Shown: positions 8,186 through 15,818 of the stretch, in pieces
How positions within the stretch are numbered: the first letter of the stretch is position 1
Layout of the letters: each line of letters begins with the position of its first letter
The notes under the pieces: generated by a model
Database searches by the model: none
Seen by the model: only the letters and a program-made list of their open reading frames with translations
Told to the model about the DNA's origin: nothing
Position numbers and translations under genes: made by a program
DNA from: Methylobacterium tardum
GTDB lineage: Bacteria; Pseudomonadota; Alphaproteobacteria; Rhizobiales; Beijerinckiaceae
Reading direction: 5' to 3'
Length of the DNA stretch: 64,000 nucleotides
Assembly: GCF_023546765.1 (NCBI RefSeq)
Contig: NZ_CP097484.1
Span: 1,892,001 to 1,956,000 of the forward strand

Positions 8186-9094
8186 TCAGCGCTCCGGCGG
8201 ACGGCACGCCTTTCCGGGCGCGCCAGCCCCGTCCGCGCCCGTGCCCTGCGGCAACGGAGCGCGCAGGGCGCCGTGGGTGCGCGGGCCCGGATCGGCCCGG
8301 TCGAGGGCGCCGCGGAAGCCGAGGCCCATGAGGTGCTCGGTCGGATACGGGGCCAGGGCGTAGCCCACCTGCGCGAGGCGGGCCGGCCAGCCGACCGCCA
8401 CCTCGTCGCGCGGGTGGTGCACGAGGCGGATGAAGGTCTCGGCCACGGCCTCGGGTGCGTAGAACAGGTGTCCGGGATTGAGCCGCTTGCCCGTCACGTT
8501 GGCGCCGTGCTCCAGGCCCGGCGTGTCGACGATGGCGGGGAACACGCCGCAGACATGGATGTCCCGGTGGCGGGCGAGTTCCTGGCGCAGGCTTGCCGAG
8601 AAGCCCCGCAGGCCGAACTTGCTCGCCGTGTAGGCGGCCGCGAAGGGTGTCGGCGCCCAGCCGCCCATGGACACCGTGTTGATCAGCGTGCCCCGGCCGC
8701 GGTCGAGGAAGTGCGGCAGCACCGCGTAGGCGCCGTGGACCGCGCCCATAAGGTTCACCGCGATCGTCTGCCGGTGCAGGTCGAGCGGCGCGTCGAGCAG
8801 AGGGCCGAACACGCCGACCCCCGCGTTGTTGATCCAGACATCGATGCCGCCGAAGGTGCGGATCGACGCCCGGGCCAGGGCCGTCACGGCATCCGGGTCG
8901 GTGACGTCGGTGGGGATTGCCACGGCCTCGGCGCCCGACGCGCGCAGGCCCCGGACGATCTCGCCGAGCACCGCGGCCCGGCGTGCCGCCAGGACGACCC
9001 GGGCGCCCCGGGCCGCGAAGGCCTCGGCGGCGGCCCGGCCGATGCCGCTCGAGGCGCCCGTGATGACGACCGTCCCGCCCTTGAGCCGCGCCAT
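8186..9094 (-). CDS. Short-chain dehydrogenase/reductase (SDR)
   Basis: An NAD(P)-dependent oxidoreductase of the classical SDR family, 302 residues. Cofactor motif GASSGIG is at about 14-20, NNAG near 90, and the catalytic Tyr-Lys in YTASKFG near 156-160 with the preceding Ser (SMGG). An extra C-terminal ~60 residues (Pro/Gly-rich) exceed the ~245-residue core. An overlapping frame beyond the stop would add a hydrophobic helix, so the 3' end may be mis-framed. Substrate unknown. A GGAAC-N16-CGGTT element 36 bases upstream of the ATG suggests EcfG (general stress) control. Confidence 0.88.
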   Translation of the reverse strand: MARLKGGTVVITGASSGIGRAAAEAFAARGARVVLAARRAAVLGEIVRGLRASGAEAVAIPTDVTDPDAVTALARASIRTFGGIDVWINNAGVGVFGPLLDAPLDLHRQTIAVNLMGAVHGAYAVLPHFLDRGRGTLINTVSMGGWAPTPFAAAYTASKFGLRGFSASLRQELARHRDIHVCGVFPAIVDTPGLEHGANVTGKRLNPGHLFYAPEAVAETFIRLVHHPRDEVAVGWPARLAQVGYALAPYPTEHLMGLGFRGALDRADPGPRTHGALRAPLPQGTGADGAGAPGKACRPPER

Positions 9095-9129
9095 GCCTGT
9101 TCTCCACGCCGCTTTGCAACTTCACGGCG

Positions 9130-9155
9130 AACCGTTGCGTGCATGACGGCGTTCC
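9130..9155 (-). promoter_or_regulatory. EcfG-like promoter upstream of the SDR gene
   Basis: On the minus strand GGAAC (9155-9151) is followed after 16 bases by CGGTT (9134-9130). The EcfG consensus is GGAAC-N16/17-CGTT, so -35 is perfect and -10 nearly so. It sits 36 bases before the SDR start codon. Position, orientation and the nearby ecfG gene support it; it has not been scored statistically. Confidence 0.42.
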
Positions 9156-9237
9156 CCTTCGCGGCTGCGGCCATTCGAACGTGCCTTCATGGGTGCCGTT
9201 CGACGCTTGCCCGATGTCCAACCCCTGAGGTCCGCCG

Positions 9238-10431
9238 ATGCCAGCCCCCGATCCAGTCCGCGCCGAGGCCGCCGGTCCCGAGGGGCACGCCTCGACGGTC
9301 TGGACGCTGGCGCTCGCCACCGCGCTGATCGGCCTGGTCGCGTTCCCGCGCCGGGCGGCGCGGCCGGCCGGCGGATCCTCCGGCCGGACGGGTCATCGCG
9401 CGGGTCATGGGGGCGGCAGCCAGGACGGTGCCCGGCGGCCCTCGCCCTCGCATGAGGGTGGCGAGGCTGAGGCCGTCGCCCGGAGCCAGGCCGATCGCGG
9501 GCGCACCGCCTCGGGTCCGACCGAGATCCCCGCCAAGGGCTGGAAGGACATCGCGCTGCGCACCTATCACGACATCGGCGAGAACCGCCTGTCGCTGATC
9601 GCGGCCGGCGTCACCTTCTTCACGCTGCTGGCGATCTTCCCGGCGGTGGCGGCGCTGGTGTCCTGCTACGGGCTCATCGCCGACGCCTCGACCATCAACG
9701 ACCAGCTCGCCAGCCTGCAGGGCATCCTGCCCCAGGGGGCGCTGGAGATCGTCGGCGATCAGGTCAAGCGGCTGAACGAGCAGGGCAACACCACGCTCGG
9801 CTTCAGCCTGATCCTCGGCATCGCCCTGTCGGTCTGGAGCGCCAATGGCGGCGTGAAGCACGTCTTCGACGCGCTCAACCTCGTCTACAACGAGCGCGAG
9901 AAGCGCAACTTCATCGTGCTCAACCTCGTCTCCCTCGCCTTCACGGCCGGCGCGCTGCTGTTCCTGATCCTGGCGCTGTCGGCCATCGTGGTGCTGCCGG
10001 TGGTGCTGTCGTATGTCGGGCTCGGCACGGATGCGTGGTGGCTGACGCTGCTGCGCTGGCCGACGCTGCTCGTGGCGGTCCTGCTCGGGCTCGCCCTGCT
10101 CTACCGCTACGGACCCAGCCGGGACGCGCCGCGCTGGCGCTGGGTGACGCCCGGAGGCGCCTTGGCGGCCGTGCTGTGGATCGTCGCCTCGCTGCTGTTC
10201 TCCTGGTACGTCGCCCATTTCGGCAGCTACAACAAGACTTACGGCTCGCTCGGCGCGGCCATCGGCTTCATGACCTGGATCTGGCTCTCGACCATGATCG
10301 TGCTGATCGGTGCCCAGGTGAATGCCGAGATGGAGCATCAGACCGCCGAGGACACGACCGTCGGCGAGCCCCAGCCCCTGGGTACGCGCCGGGCGCGCAT
10401 GGCCGACACGGTGGGAGCCGCGGCGGAATAG
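9238..10431 (+). CDS. YihY/virulence factor BrkB family membrane protein
   Basis: An inner-membrane protein of 397 residues. The YihY core begins at about residue 100 (GWKDIALRTYHDIGENRLSL, AAGVTFFTLLAIFPAVAALV) and includes the conserved SVWSANGGVKHVFDALNLVY and GSYNKTYGSLGAAIGFMTW blocks with about six hydrophobic segments. The first ~95 residues are an extension with one possible transmembrane helix (VWTLALATALIGLVAF) and a Gly/Arg-rich linker. Family members are sometimes annotated as ribonuclease BN, which is now considered incorrect; true function is unknown. It is divergent from the SDR, sharing a 143-base promoter region. Confidence 0.88.
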   Translation: MPAPDPVRAEAAGPEGHASTVWTLALATALIGLVAFPRRAARPAGGSSGRTGHRAGHGGGSQDGARRPSPSHEGGEAEAVARSQADRGRTASGPTEIPAKGWKDIALRTYHDIGENRLSLIAAGVTFFTLLAIFPAVAALVSCYGLIADASTINDQLASLQGILPQGALEIVGDQVKRLNEQGNTTLGFSLILGIALSVWSANGGVKHVFDALNLVYNEREKRNFIVLNLVSLAFTAGALLFLILALSAIVVLPVVLSYVGLGTDAWWLTLLRWPTLLVAVLLGLALLYRYGPSRDAPRWRWVTPGGALAAVLWIVASLLFSWYVAHFGSYNKTYGSLGAAIGFMTWIWLSTMIVLIGAQVNAEMEHQTAEDTTVGEPQPLGTRRARMADTVGAAAE

Positions 10432-10827
10432 GCCATCCCGTCCCCCGGTCAGGCGGCGCCCCTCATTCGCGCGGCCCGTGCGGCAGCAATGGGGAGCGCC
10501 GCTGCGTCCGTGACAAACATGCGGCGGGGCGCCTTAACACAGGTTGGCGCGCGTTTCTCAGGCCCAGGCACAAGCCGCTCAAGAAGATCCGGACTTCGAG
10601 GTTCGGAAGACCGCTTGCCTTTTGCGAATAGAATTATCCGTGCCTCGATACTTCATCGACACCTTCGGCGACGCTGGCGTGCGGACCAGTGGATCAGCGG
10701 ACCATCCGGCGCCTCTGGGCCGGGCCGCGCGACGCGGCGGCAGGCCCGGTCCCGGGTGCCGGCGCCCCCGGATCAGCGTGCCCGCGCGCGCGCCCTCGGC
10801 GCGGCCGCGATCTGACCGGAGGCGGTC
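10432..10827. other. Intergenic region upstream of the Crp/Fnr gene
   Basis: 396 bases with no convincing intact gene. From a GTG at 10640 the plus strand reads VPRYFIDTFGDAG, resembling the N-terminus of DUF6894 proteins, but the frame then becomes arbitrary, so this may be a remnant. The patch around 10615-10650 is AT-richer than the surroundings. No terminator or operator was recognised. Confidence 0.35.
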
Positions 10828-11538
10828 GTGGATAACCCGTTCGTGCGGAAGCTGGAGCAGCATGTCCGGCTCGCGCCCGAGGACCGTGCGGTCCTCGACG
10901 GCCTCGCGCGCCAGCATATCCGCCACGTCGCGCCCCGCCAGGACATCGAGGGGCAGCACGGCGACGCGCAGCACACCCACCTCATCCTCGACGGCTGGGC
11001 CTGCCGCTACAAGCAGTTTCCGGACGGGCGGCGGGCGATCGTCGCGCTGCTGCTGCCCGGCGACATGTGCGATCCGTTCGTGTTTCGCCGGGCGCGCATG
11101 GACCACGCCATCGGGGCGCTCACCCCGGTCACGGTCGCGCGCATCACCCCGGAGCAGATGAGCGACGCCGTCCGAGGCCGGCCGGTGATCGAGGAATGCC
11201 TGTGGCGCGAGACGCTCTCCACGGTCGCCATCCATCGCGAGTGGATCGCCAGCGTCGGCCGCCGCTCGGCGATCGAGCGTCTGGCGCACCTGTTCTGCGA
11301 GCTGCACCTGCGGCTTGCGCGGGTCGGCCTCGCCGACGGAACGACGCTGCCGATGCCGGTGACCCAGCCGGACCTCGCCGACGCCCTCGGCCAGACGAGC
11401 GTGCACATCAACCGCACCCTCAAGGAGCTGCGCACCAGCGGCCTCGTCACACTCCGCAGCCGGCGCCTGGCGATCCGCGACCTCGGCGCTCTGATGGAGC
11501 GTGGGCTGTTCGACCCGGCCTATCTGCAGCTCACCTGA
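10828..11538 (+). CDS. Crp/Fnr family transcriptional regulator
   Basis: A cytoplasmic DNA-binding protein of 236 residues. The N-terminal cyclic-nucleotide-binding-like beta-roll covers about 20-125 (HLILDGWACRYKQFPDGRRA, LLPGDMCDPF), then a dimer helix, then a C-terminal winged helix (TQPDLADALGQTSVHINRTLKEL) near 180-205. No N-terminal Cys cluster of the FNR type is present, so it is not an oxygen sensor of that kind; it resembles the large group of Crp-like regulators in Methylobacterium and Bradyrhizobium with unknown ligand. The start is GTG at 10828 with a GGAGG ribosome site. Confidence 0.9.
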   Translation: MDNPFVRKLEQHVRLAPEDRAVLDGLARQHIRHVAPRQDIEGQHGDAQHTHLILDGWACRYKQFPDGRRAIVALLLPGDMCDPFVFRRARMDHAIGALTPVTVARITPEQMSDAVRGRPVIEECLWRETLSTVAIHREWIASVGRRSAIERLAHLFCELHLRLARVGLADGTTLPMPVTQPDLADALGQTSVHINRTLKELRTSGLVTLRSRRLAIRDLGALMERGLFDPAYLQLT

Positions 11539-11662
11539 ACGCCGCGGTCGATACGCCGCGGCCTGGGGCGCCGCATGCGTCACCGGGCAAACCTTGCCTT
11601 GCGGCGGGCGGGGCCGATCTGAGCGGGACTCCCGAGTTCCGCGGCAGGTCGACCGGCAGACG

Positions 11663-12997
11663 ATGCACATCCACCTCGACGCGCTCGGCGGCGTGGCCGG
11701 CGACATGTTCGCCGCCGCGCTGCTGGACGCCTTTCCCGAGCACCAGGAGGGGGTGCACGCGAGCGTCCGGGCGGTCGACGCCCGCATCGCCTGCGCGCTC
11801 CGCCCGCACAACGACGGCATCCTGTCCGGCGCGCGCTTTGTCGTCTCGGGACCCGACGCGGAGCCCGAACCCGCCGGGCACGGCCATCACACGCACGAGG
11901 GCCATGCTCATGGGCAGGGTCATGGGCATGACCACGGGCATGATCACGGGCATCACCACGATCCCGCGAGCGGTCATGGGGATGGGCACGGTCACGCTCA
12001 TGGGGGCCGTCATGGCCACCGGCCCTGGTCGGAAATCCGCGCCGCGCTGAAGGCGGCCGACCTCGCGCCGGCGGTGCGGGCGCACGCCCTGGGCATCTTC
12101 GGCCATCTCGCCGCGGCGGAGGCCCGGGTCCACGGCATCGCGGTCGAGGCGGTGGCGTTCCACGAGGTCGGGGCCCTCGACTCGATCGCCGACATCGTGG
12201 CCGCCGCCCACCTGATCGCCGCGCTGGAGGCGCGGAGCTGGAGCGTCTCGGCCCTGCCGCTGGGCTCCGGCCGGGTGCGGACCCAGCACGGCCCCCTCCC
12301 CGTCCCGGCTCCCGCCACGACGCTGCTGCTCGCGGGCTTCTCCACCCTCGACGACGGCATACCCGGCGAGCGCGTCACCCCCACCGGGGCGGCGATCTTG
12401 CGCCATCTCTGCGGCGACGATCCTGGGCGGGGCCGCCCCCGGGGCATCCTCGGTCGCACCGGCATCGGCTTCGGCACGAAGGTCCTGCCGGGCCTGAGCA
12501 ACTGCCTGCGCGCTTTGGTGCTGGAAGACGGCGCCGCGTCCGGCCCCGGCCGGCGGGATCTCGCGGTGATCGCCTTCGAGGTCGACGACCAGTCCGGCGA
12601 GGACCTCGCCATGGGCCTCGACCGTCTGCGGGCCGAGCCCGGTATCGTGGACGTCGTGCAGATGCCGGTCATCGGCAAGAAGGGCCGGATGATGGCCCGG
12701 ATCCAGGTCCTGGTCAGCCCGGAGAGCCTCGCGGCGGCGATCGCGGCCTGCTTCCGGGAGACCACGACCATCGGCCTGCGTTACCACAGGGTGGAGGGCG
12801 CCATGCTCGCGCGCGCCGCCCGCACGGTCGAGCACGACGGCCAGTCCGTTCGCGTGAAGGTCGTGGAGCGGCCGGGCGGGCGCACCGCCAAGGCCGAGGC
12901 CGACGACGCCCGCGGCCATGCGGGCCACGCGGTCCGGGCCGCCCTGCGCCGCGAGGCCGAGCGGCTCGCGCTGGAACAGGAGCAGGAGGAGCGGTGA
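11663..12997 (+). CDS. larC: LarC, nickel insertion protein (nickel-pincer cofactor synthesis)
   Basis: A CTP-dependent cyclometallase that inserts nickel into pyridinium-3,5-bisthiocarboxylate mononucleotide to finish the nickel-pincer cofactor. The 444-residue protein begins MHIHLDALGGVAGDMFAAAL, the family hallmark, and has a His-rich metal-binding stretch at about 73-119 (more than 20 His with Gly/Asp). Later blocks are FHEVGALDSIADIV, LPLGSGRVRTQHGPLPVPAP and GERVTPTGAAIL. It is one continuous frame, unlike lactobacillary LarC, which needs a programmed frameshift. The stop overlaps the larE start by four bases (GTGA), indicating translational coupling. Confidence 0.95.
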   Translation: MHIHLDALGGVAGDMFAAALLDAFPEHQEGVHASVRAVDARIACALRPHNDGILSGARFVVSGPDAEPEPAGHGHHTHEGHAHGQGHGHDHGHDHGHHHDPASGHGDGHGHAHGGRHGHRPWSEIRAALKAADLAPAVRAHALGIFGHLAAAEARVHGIAVEAVAFHEVGALDSIADIVAAAHLIAALEARSWSVSALPLGSGRVRTQHGPLPVPAPATTLLLAGFSTLDDGIPGERVTPTGAAILRHLCGDDPGRGRPRGILGRTGIGFGTKVLPGLSNCLRALVLEDGAASGPGRRDLAVIAFEVDDQSGEDLAMGLDRLRAEPGIVDVVQMPVIGKKGRMMARIQVLVSPESLAAAIAACFRETTTIGLRYHRVEGAMLARAARTVEHDGQSVRVKVVERPGGRTAKAEADDARGHAGHAVRAALRREAERLALEQEQEER

Positions 12998-13815
12998 CGC
13001 GCCAGCATCTCGAATCGGTCCTCGCCGGCCTCGGCCCCGTCGCGGTGGCGGTGAGCGGCGGGGTCGACAGCCTGACGCTCGCCACCCTCGCCCACCGGCT
13101 GGCGCCGGGGGCGGCCCTCATGGTCCACGCGGTCTCGCCGGCCGTGCCCGCGGAGGCGACCGCGCGGGTCCGCGCCGAGGCCGCCCGCGAGGGCTGGGAT
13201 CTGCGGGTGATCGAGGCCGGCGAGTTCGCCGACCCGGCCTACCGGGCGAACCCGGTCAACCGCTGCTTCTTCTGCAAGACCAACCTCTACGGCGCGGTCC
13301 GGCGCGTCACCGACCGGCAGATCCTGTCGGGCGCCAACCGCGACGATCTCGGCGAGTACCGCCCCGGCCTCGACGCCGCCCGGGAGCACGGCGTCCGCCA
13401 CCCCTACGTGGAGGCCGGGTTCGACAAGGCCTCCGTCCGGGCGCTCGCCCGCGACCTCGGCCTCGGGGCCGTGGCGGAGCTGCCGGCCGCCCCGTGCCTG
13501 TCGAGCCGGGTCGAGACCGGCATCGCGATCGAGCCGGAAACCCTGGGTTTCATCCACGCCGTCGAGCGGCTGGTCGGCGGAGCGCTCGATGCGGAGAGCG
13601 GCGCCAAGCGCGCGGTCCGGTGCCGGGTGCGCGCCGAGGGTGTGGTGGTAGAACTCGATCCCGGGAGCTTGGCCGCCCTCGACGCCGCGGATCGCGAAAA
13701 GCTCGGGGCGGGCATCCGGGACATCGCGCCGGCGCGACTCGCCGGCCCGGTCCGGTTCGCGCCCTACCGGGTCGGCAGCGCCTTCCTGGTCGATCAGACG
13801 GAAGCCCGGCCGTGA
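12994..13815 (+). CDS. larE: LarE, ATP-dependent sulfur transferase
   Basis: A PP-loop ATP pyrophosphatase family enzyme that adenylates the carboxylates of the LarB product and replaces them with sulfur. The 273-residue protein has the PP-loop SGGVDS at 21-26, NRCFFCKTNLY at 89-99 and the PCLSSR motif at 167-172, whose Cys168 corresponds to the cysteine that donates sulfur sacrificially in Lactiplantibacillus LarE. Further Cys91 and Cys94 are present, so an iron-sulfur variant cannot be excluded. GTG start overlaps the larC stop; its own stop overlaps the larB GTG start. Confidence 0.94.
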   Translation: MTRQHLESVLAGLGPVAVAVSGGVDSLTLATLAHRLAPGAALMVHAVSPAVPAEATARVRAEAAREGWDLRVIEAGEFADPAYRANPVNRCFFCKTNLYGAVRRVTDRQILSGANRDDLGEYRPGLDAAREHGVRHPYVEAGFDKASVRALARDLGLGAVAELPAAPCLSSRVETGIAIEPETLGFIHAVERLVGGALDAESGAKRAVRCRVRAEGVVVELDPGSLAALDAADREKLGAGIRDIAPARLAGPVRFAPYRVGSAFLVDQTEARP

Positions 13816-14492
13816 GCATCGCCGAAGAATTCACCCTCGATTTCGCCCGGCCCGAGCGGATCGGCCTGGAGGAGGCGATCTTCTGCGCCGGCAAGAGCCC
13901 GGAGCAGATCGACGCGATCCTGGAGGCCGCCCGGGCGCGCGGCGCCTCGCTGCTCCTCACCCGTCTCGACCCGGAAAAGCGGGACCGGCTCGATGCGGCG
14001 GCCCGGCTCGACTATTGCCCGGTCTCGCGCACGGCGGTGTTCGGCGAGCCGCCGCGGGTCAGCGGCCCGGCCCGCGTCGCCGTGGTGGCGGCCGGCACCT
14101 CGGACGTGCCCGTCGCCCGCGAGGCCCTGCGGGTGCTGGCCTATGCCGGACGGGCGGCCTCGCTCTTCGCCGATGTCGGCGTCGCCGGCCTGTGGCGGCT
14201 GACCTCGCGGATCGAGGAGATCCGCGCGCACCCGGTGGTGAACGTCGCCGCCGGCATGGACGCGGCTTTGCCGAGCGTCGTCGGCGGCCTCGTGGCGGGC
14301 GCGGTGATCGCGGTCCCGACCTCCGTGGGCTACGGCGTCGCCGCGGGCGGCCGCGCCGCCCTCGACGCCGTGCTGGCGAGCTGCGCCCCCGGCATCACGG
14401 TGGTCAACATCGACAACGGCTACGGCGCCGCCTGCGCCGCCCTGCGCCTGCTGCACGCGGCAGGACGCCTCGCCGAGGAGCGCGAACGATGA
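13812..14492 (+). CDS. larB: LarB, nickel-pincer cofactor synthesis carboxylase/hydrolase
   Basis: A PurE-related enzyme that carboxylates nicotinic acid adenine dinucleotide and hydrolyses its phosphoanhydride to start nickel-pincer synthesis. The 226-residue protein starts at a GTG overlapping the larE stop by four bases. The AIR-carboxylase-like half is visible from about 90 on: VVAAGTSDVPVAREA, VADVGVAG-like ADVGVAGLWRL, AAGMDAALPSVVGGL, VPTSVGYG and INIDNGYGAACA-like VVNIDNGYGAACAAL. No larA (racemase or other cofactor user) follows; the next gene is an aldo/keto reductase. Confidence 0.93.
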   Translation: MSIAEEFTLDFARPERIGLEEAIFCAGKSPEQIDAILEAARARGASLLLTRLDPEKRDRLDAAARLDYCPVSRTAVFGEPPRVSGPARVAVVAAGTSDVPVAREALRVLAYAGRAASLFADVGVAGLWRLTSRIEEIRAHPVVNVAAGMDAALPSVVGGLVAGAVIAVPTSVGYGVAAGGRAALDAVLASCAPGITVVNIDNGYGAACAALRLLHAAGRLAEERER

Positions 14493-14547
14493 CGCGGCAC
14501 GAACCGTTACCTGCCCTCACCTGGATATTCTCGAACGGAGACAGCCG

Positions 14548-15657
14548 ATGGAACGCCGCAGCTTCCTTCAGGGTGCCGTGCTCGGCGCGGGCCTCGCGGG
14601 CGCCGGCAGCGCAGGTGCGGCCGTGAACGCCCCCGGCCTCCCCAACACCCGCCCGCAGGACCCGGCGGACCTGCCCTTCGTCACCGATCCCGGCGAGCGC
14701 CGGGGCGAGATGCTCTACCGGACCTTCGGCAAGACGTCGGAGAAGATCTCGGCGATCGGGATGGGCGGGTTCCACCTCGGCAAGAGCGCGGTGACCGACG
14801 ACGAGGCGACCCGGCTGATCCATGCCGGGATCGACCGCGGCATCACCTTCATGGACAATTGCTGGGACTACAACGAGGGGCGTTCCGAGCTGCGCATGGG
14901 CGCGGCCCTGGCCCAGGGCGGCTACCGCGACAAGGTCTTCCTGATGTCCAAGATGGACGGGCGGACCAAGGAGGAGGCGCGCAAGCAGATCGACCAGTCG
15001 CTCCTGCGCCTGCGCACGGACCGGATCGACCTCGTCCAGCACCACGAGATTTTGCGCTACGACGATCCCGACCGGGTCTTCGCCGAGGGCGGCGCCATGG
15101 AGGGCTTCCTGGAGGCGAAGAAGCAGGGCAAGCTGCGCTACATCGGCTTCACCGGCCACAAGGACCCGCGCATCCACCTGCAGATGCTGGAGGTTGCCGC
15201 CGAGCGCGGCTTCCACTTCGATTCCGTGCAGATGCCCGTCAACGTGATGGACGCGCATTTCCGCTCGTTCAGCCACCTCGTCCTGCCGTATCTCGTGCAG
15301 AACGGCATCGCGCCGCTCGCCATGAAGACCTTCGGCGACGGGGTGATTCTGAAGGCGGACGCGCCGATCAAGCCGCTCGAGTACCTGCACTTCTCGCTGA
15401 ACCTGCCGGTCTCGGTGGTGATCACCGGCATCCAGAACCAGCGCGACCTCGATCAGGCCTTCGAGGCGGTGAAGACCTTCAAGCCGATGGACAAGGCGGC
15501 GGTGGCCGAGCTGCTGTCGCGCTCGAAGCCCTATGCGCTGGAGGGCAAGTACGAGCTGTTCAAGACGAGCGCCACCTTCGACGGCACCGCCAAGAACGCG
15601 GCGTGGCTCGGCGAGGACGTGGCAAGCGTGAAGAAGCTCGCGCCGACGATGGAGTAG
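14548..15657 (+). CDS. Aldo/keto reductase with Tat signal
   Basis: An NADPH-type aldo/keto reductase of 369 residues. It starts MERRSFLQGAVLGAGLAGAG, a twin-arginine signal (RRSFL), implying folded export to the periplasm. The reductase barrel begins near 55 (YRTFGKTSEKISAIGMGG), with the catalytic Asp/Tyr in FMDNCWDYNEGRSE and catalytic Lys in LMSKMDGRT; DLVQHHEI replaces the usual catalytic His block. It lies 55 bases after larB on the same strand and could share its transcript; a functional link to nickel-pincer chemistry is only positional. A strong inverted repeat follows. Confidence 0.87.
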   Translation: MERRSFLQGAVLGAGLAGAGSAGAAVNAPGLPNTRPQDPADLPFVTDPGERRGEMLYRTFGKTSEKISAIGMGGFHLGKSAVTDDEATRLIHAGIDRGITFMDNCWDYNEGRSELRMGAALAQGGYRDKVFLMSKMDGRTKEEARKQIDQSLLRLRTDRIDLVQHHEILRYDDPDRVFAEGGAMEGFLEAKKQGKLRYIGFTGHKDPRIHLQMLEVAAERGFHFDSVQMPVNVMDAHFRSFSHLVLPYLVQNGIAPLAMKTFGDGVILKADAPIKPLEYLHFSLNLPVSVVITGIQNQRDLDQAFEAVKTFKPMDKAAVAELLSRSKPYALEGKYELFKTSATFDGTAKNAAWLGEDVASVKKLAPTME

Positions 15658-15674
15658 GGAGCGCACGCGTTATT

Positions 15675-15697
15675 CCCCTCCCCCTTGCGGGGAGGGG
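15675..15697. repeat. C-rich hairpin repeat element
   Basis: Inverted repeat of nine bases (CCCCTCCCC / GGGGAGGGG) around a CTTGC-type loop, followed by a GGGGTGGGGGTGG tract whose complement appears about 40 bases later (CCACCCCCACC). This arrangement is characteristic of dispersed intergenic repeats in Methylobacterium and related genomes. Copy number elsewhere cannot be judged from the window. Confidence 0.5.
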
Positions 15698-15760
15698 TTA
15701 GGGGTGGGGGTGGTTCAGAAGGAGCCACCGAGCCTCATCCGGCACCACCCCCACCTCCAA

Positions 15761-15806
15761 CTCCTCCCCGGCGATCCCGGGCAAGCCCGGGATCGCCGGG
15801 GAGGAG
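15761..15806. terminator. Perfect 22-bp inverted repeat between convergent genes
   Basis: Arms 15761-15782 and 15785-15806 are exact reverse complements separated by only AA (effectively a 21-bp stem with a CAAG tetraloop). It lies between the stop of the aldo/keto reductase and the stop of the molybdenum hydroxylase, so it can end transcripts from both directions. No T-tract follows, so it may instead be a dispersed palindromic repeat that serves as a transcript-end block. Confidence 0.55.
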
Positions 15807-15818
15807 AGCCGCCCTCCT

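Noticed and set aside
11880..12020. Tandem CAT/CAC-rich DNA repeat resembling a VNTR or CRISPR
   Set aside because: It is in frame within larC and encodes the His/Gly/Asp metal-binding stretch; repeat units are irregular and without spacers.
11531..12928. Long minus-strand frame opposite larC
   Set aside because: Antisense shadow; Gly/Arg/Asp-rich composition without any domain.
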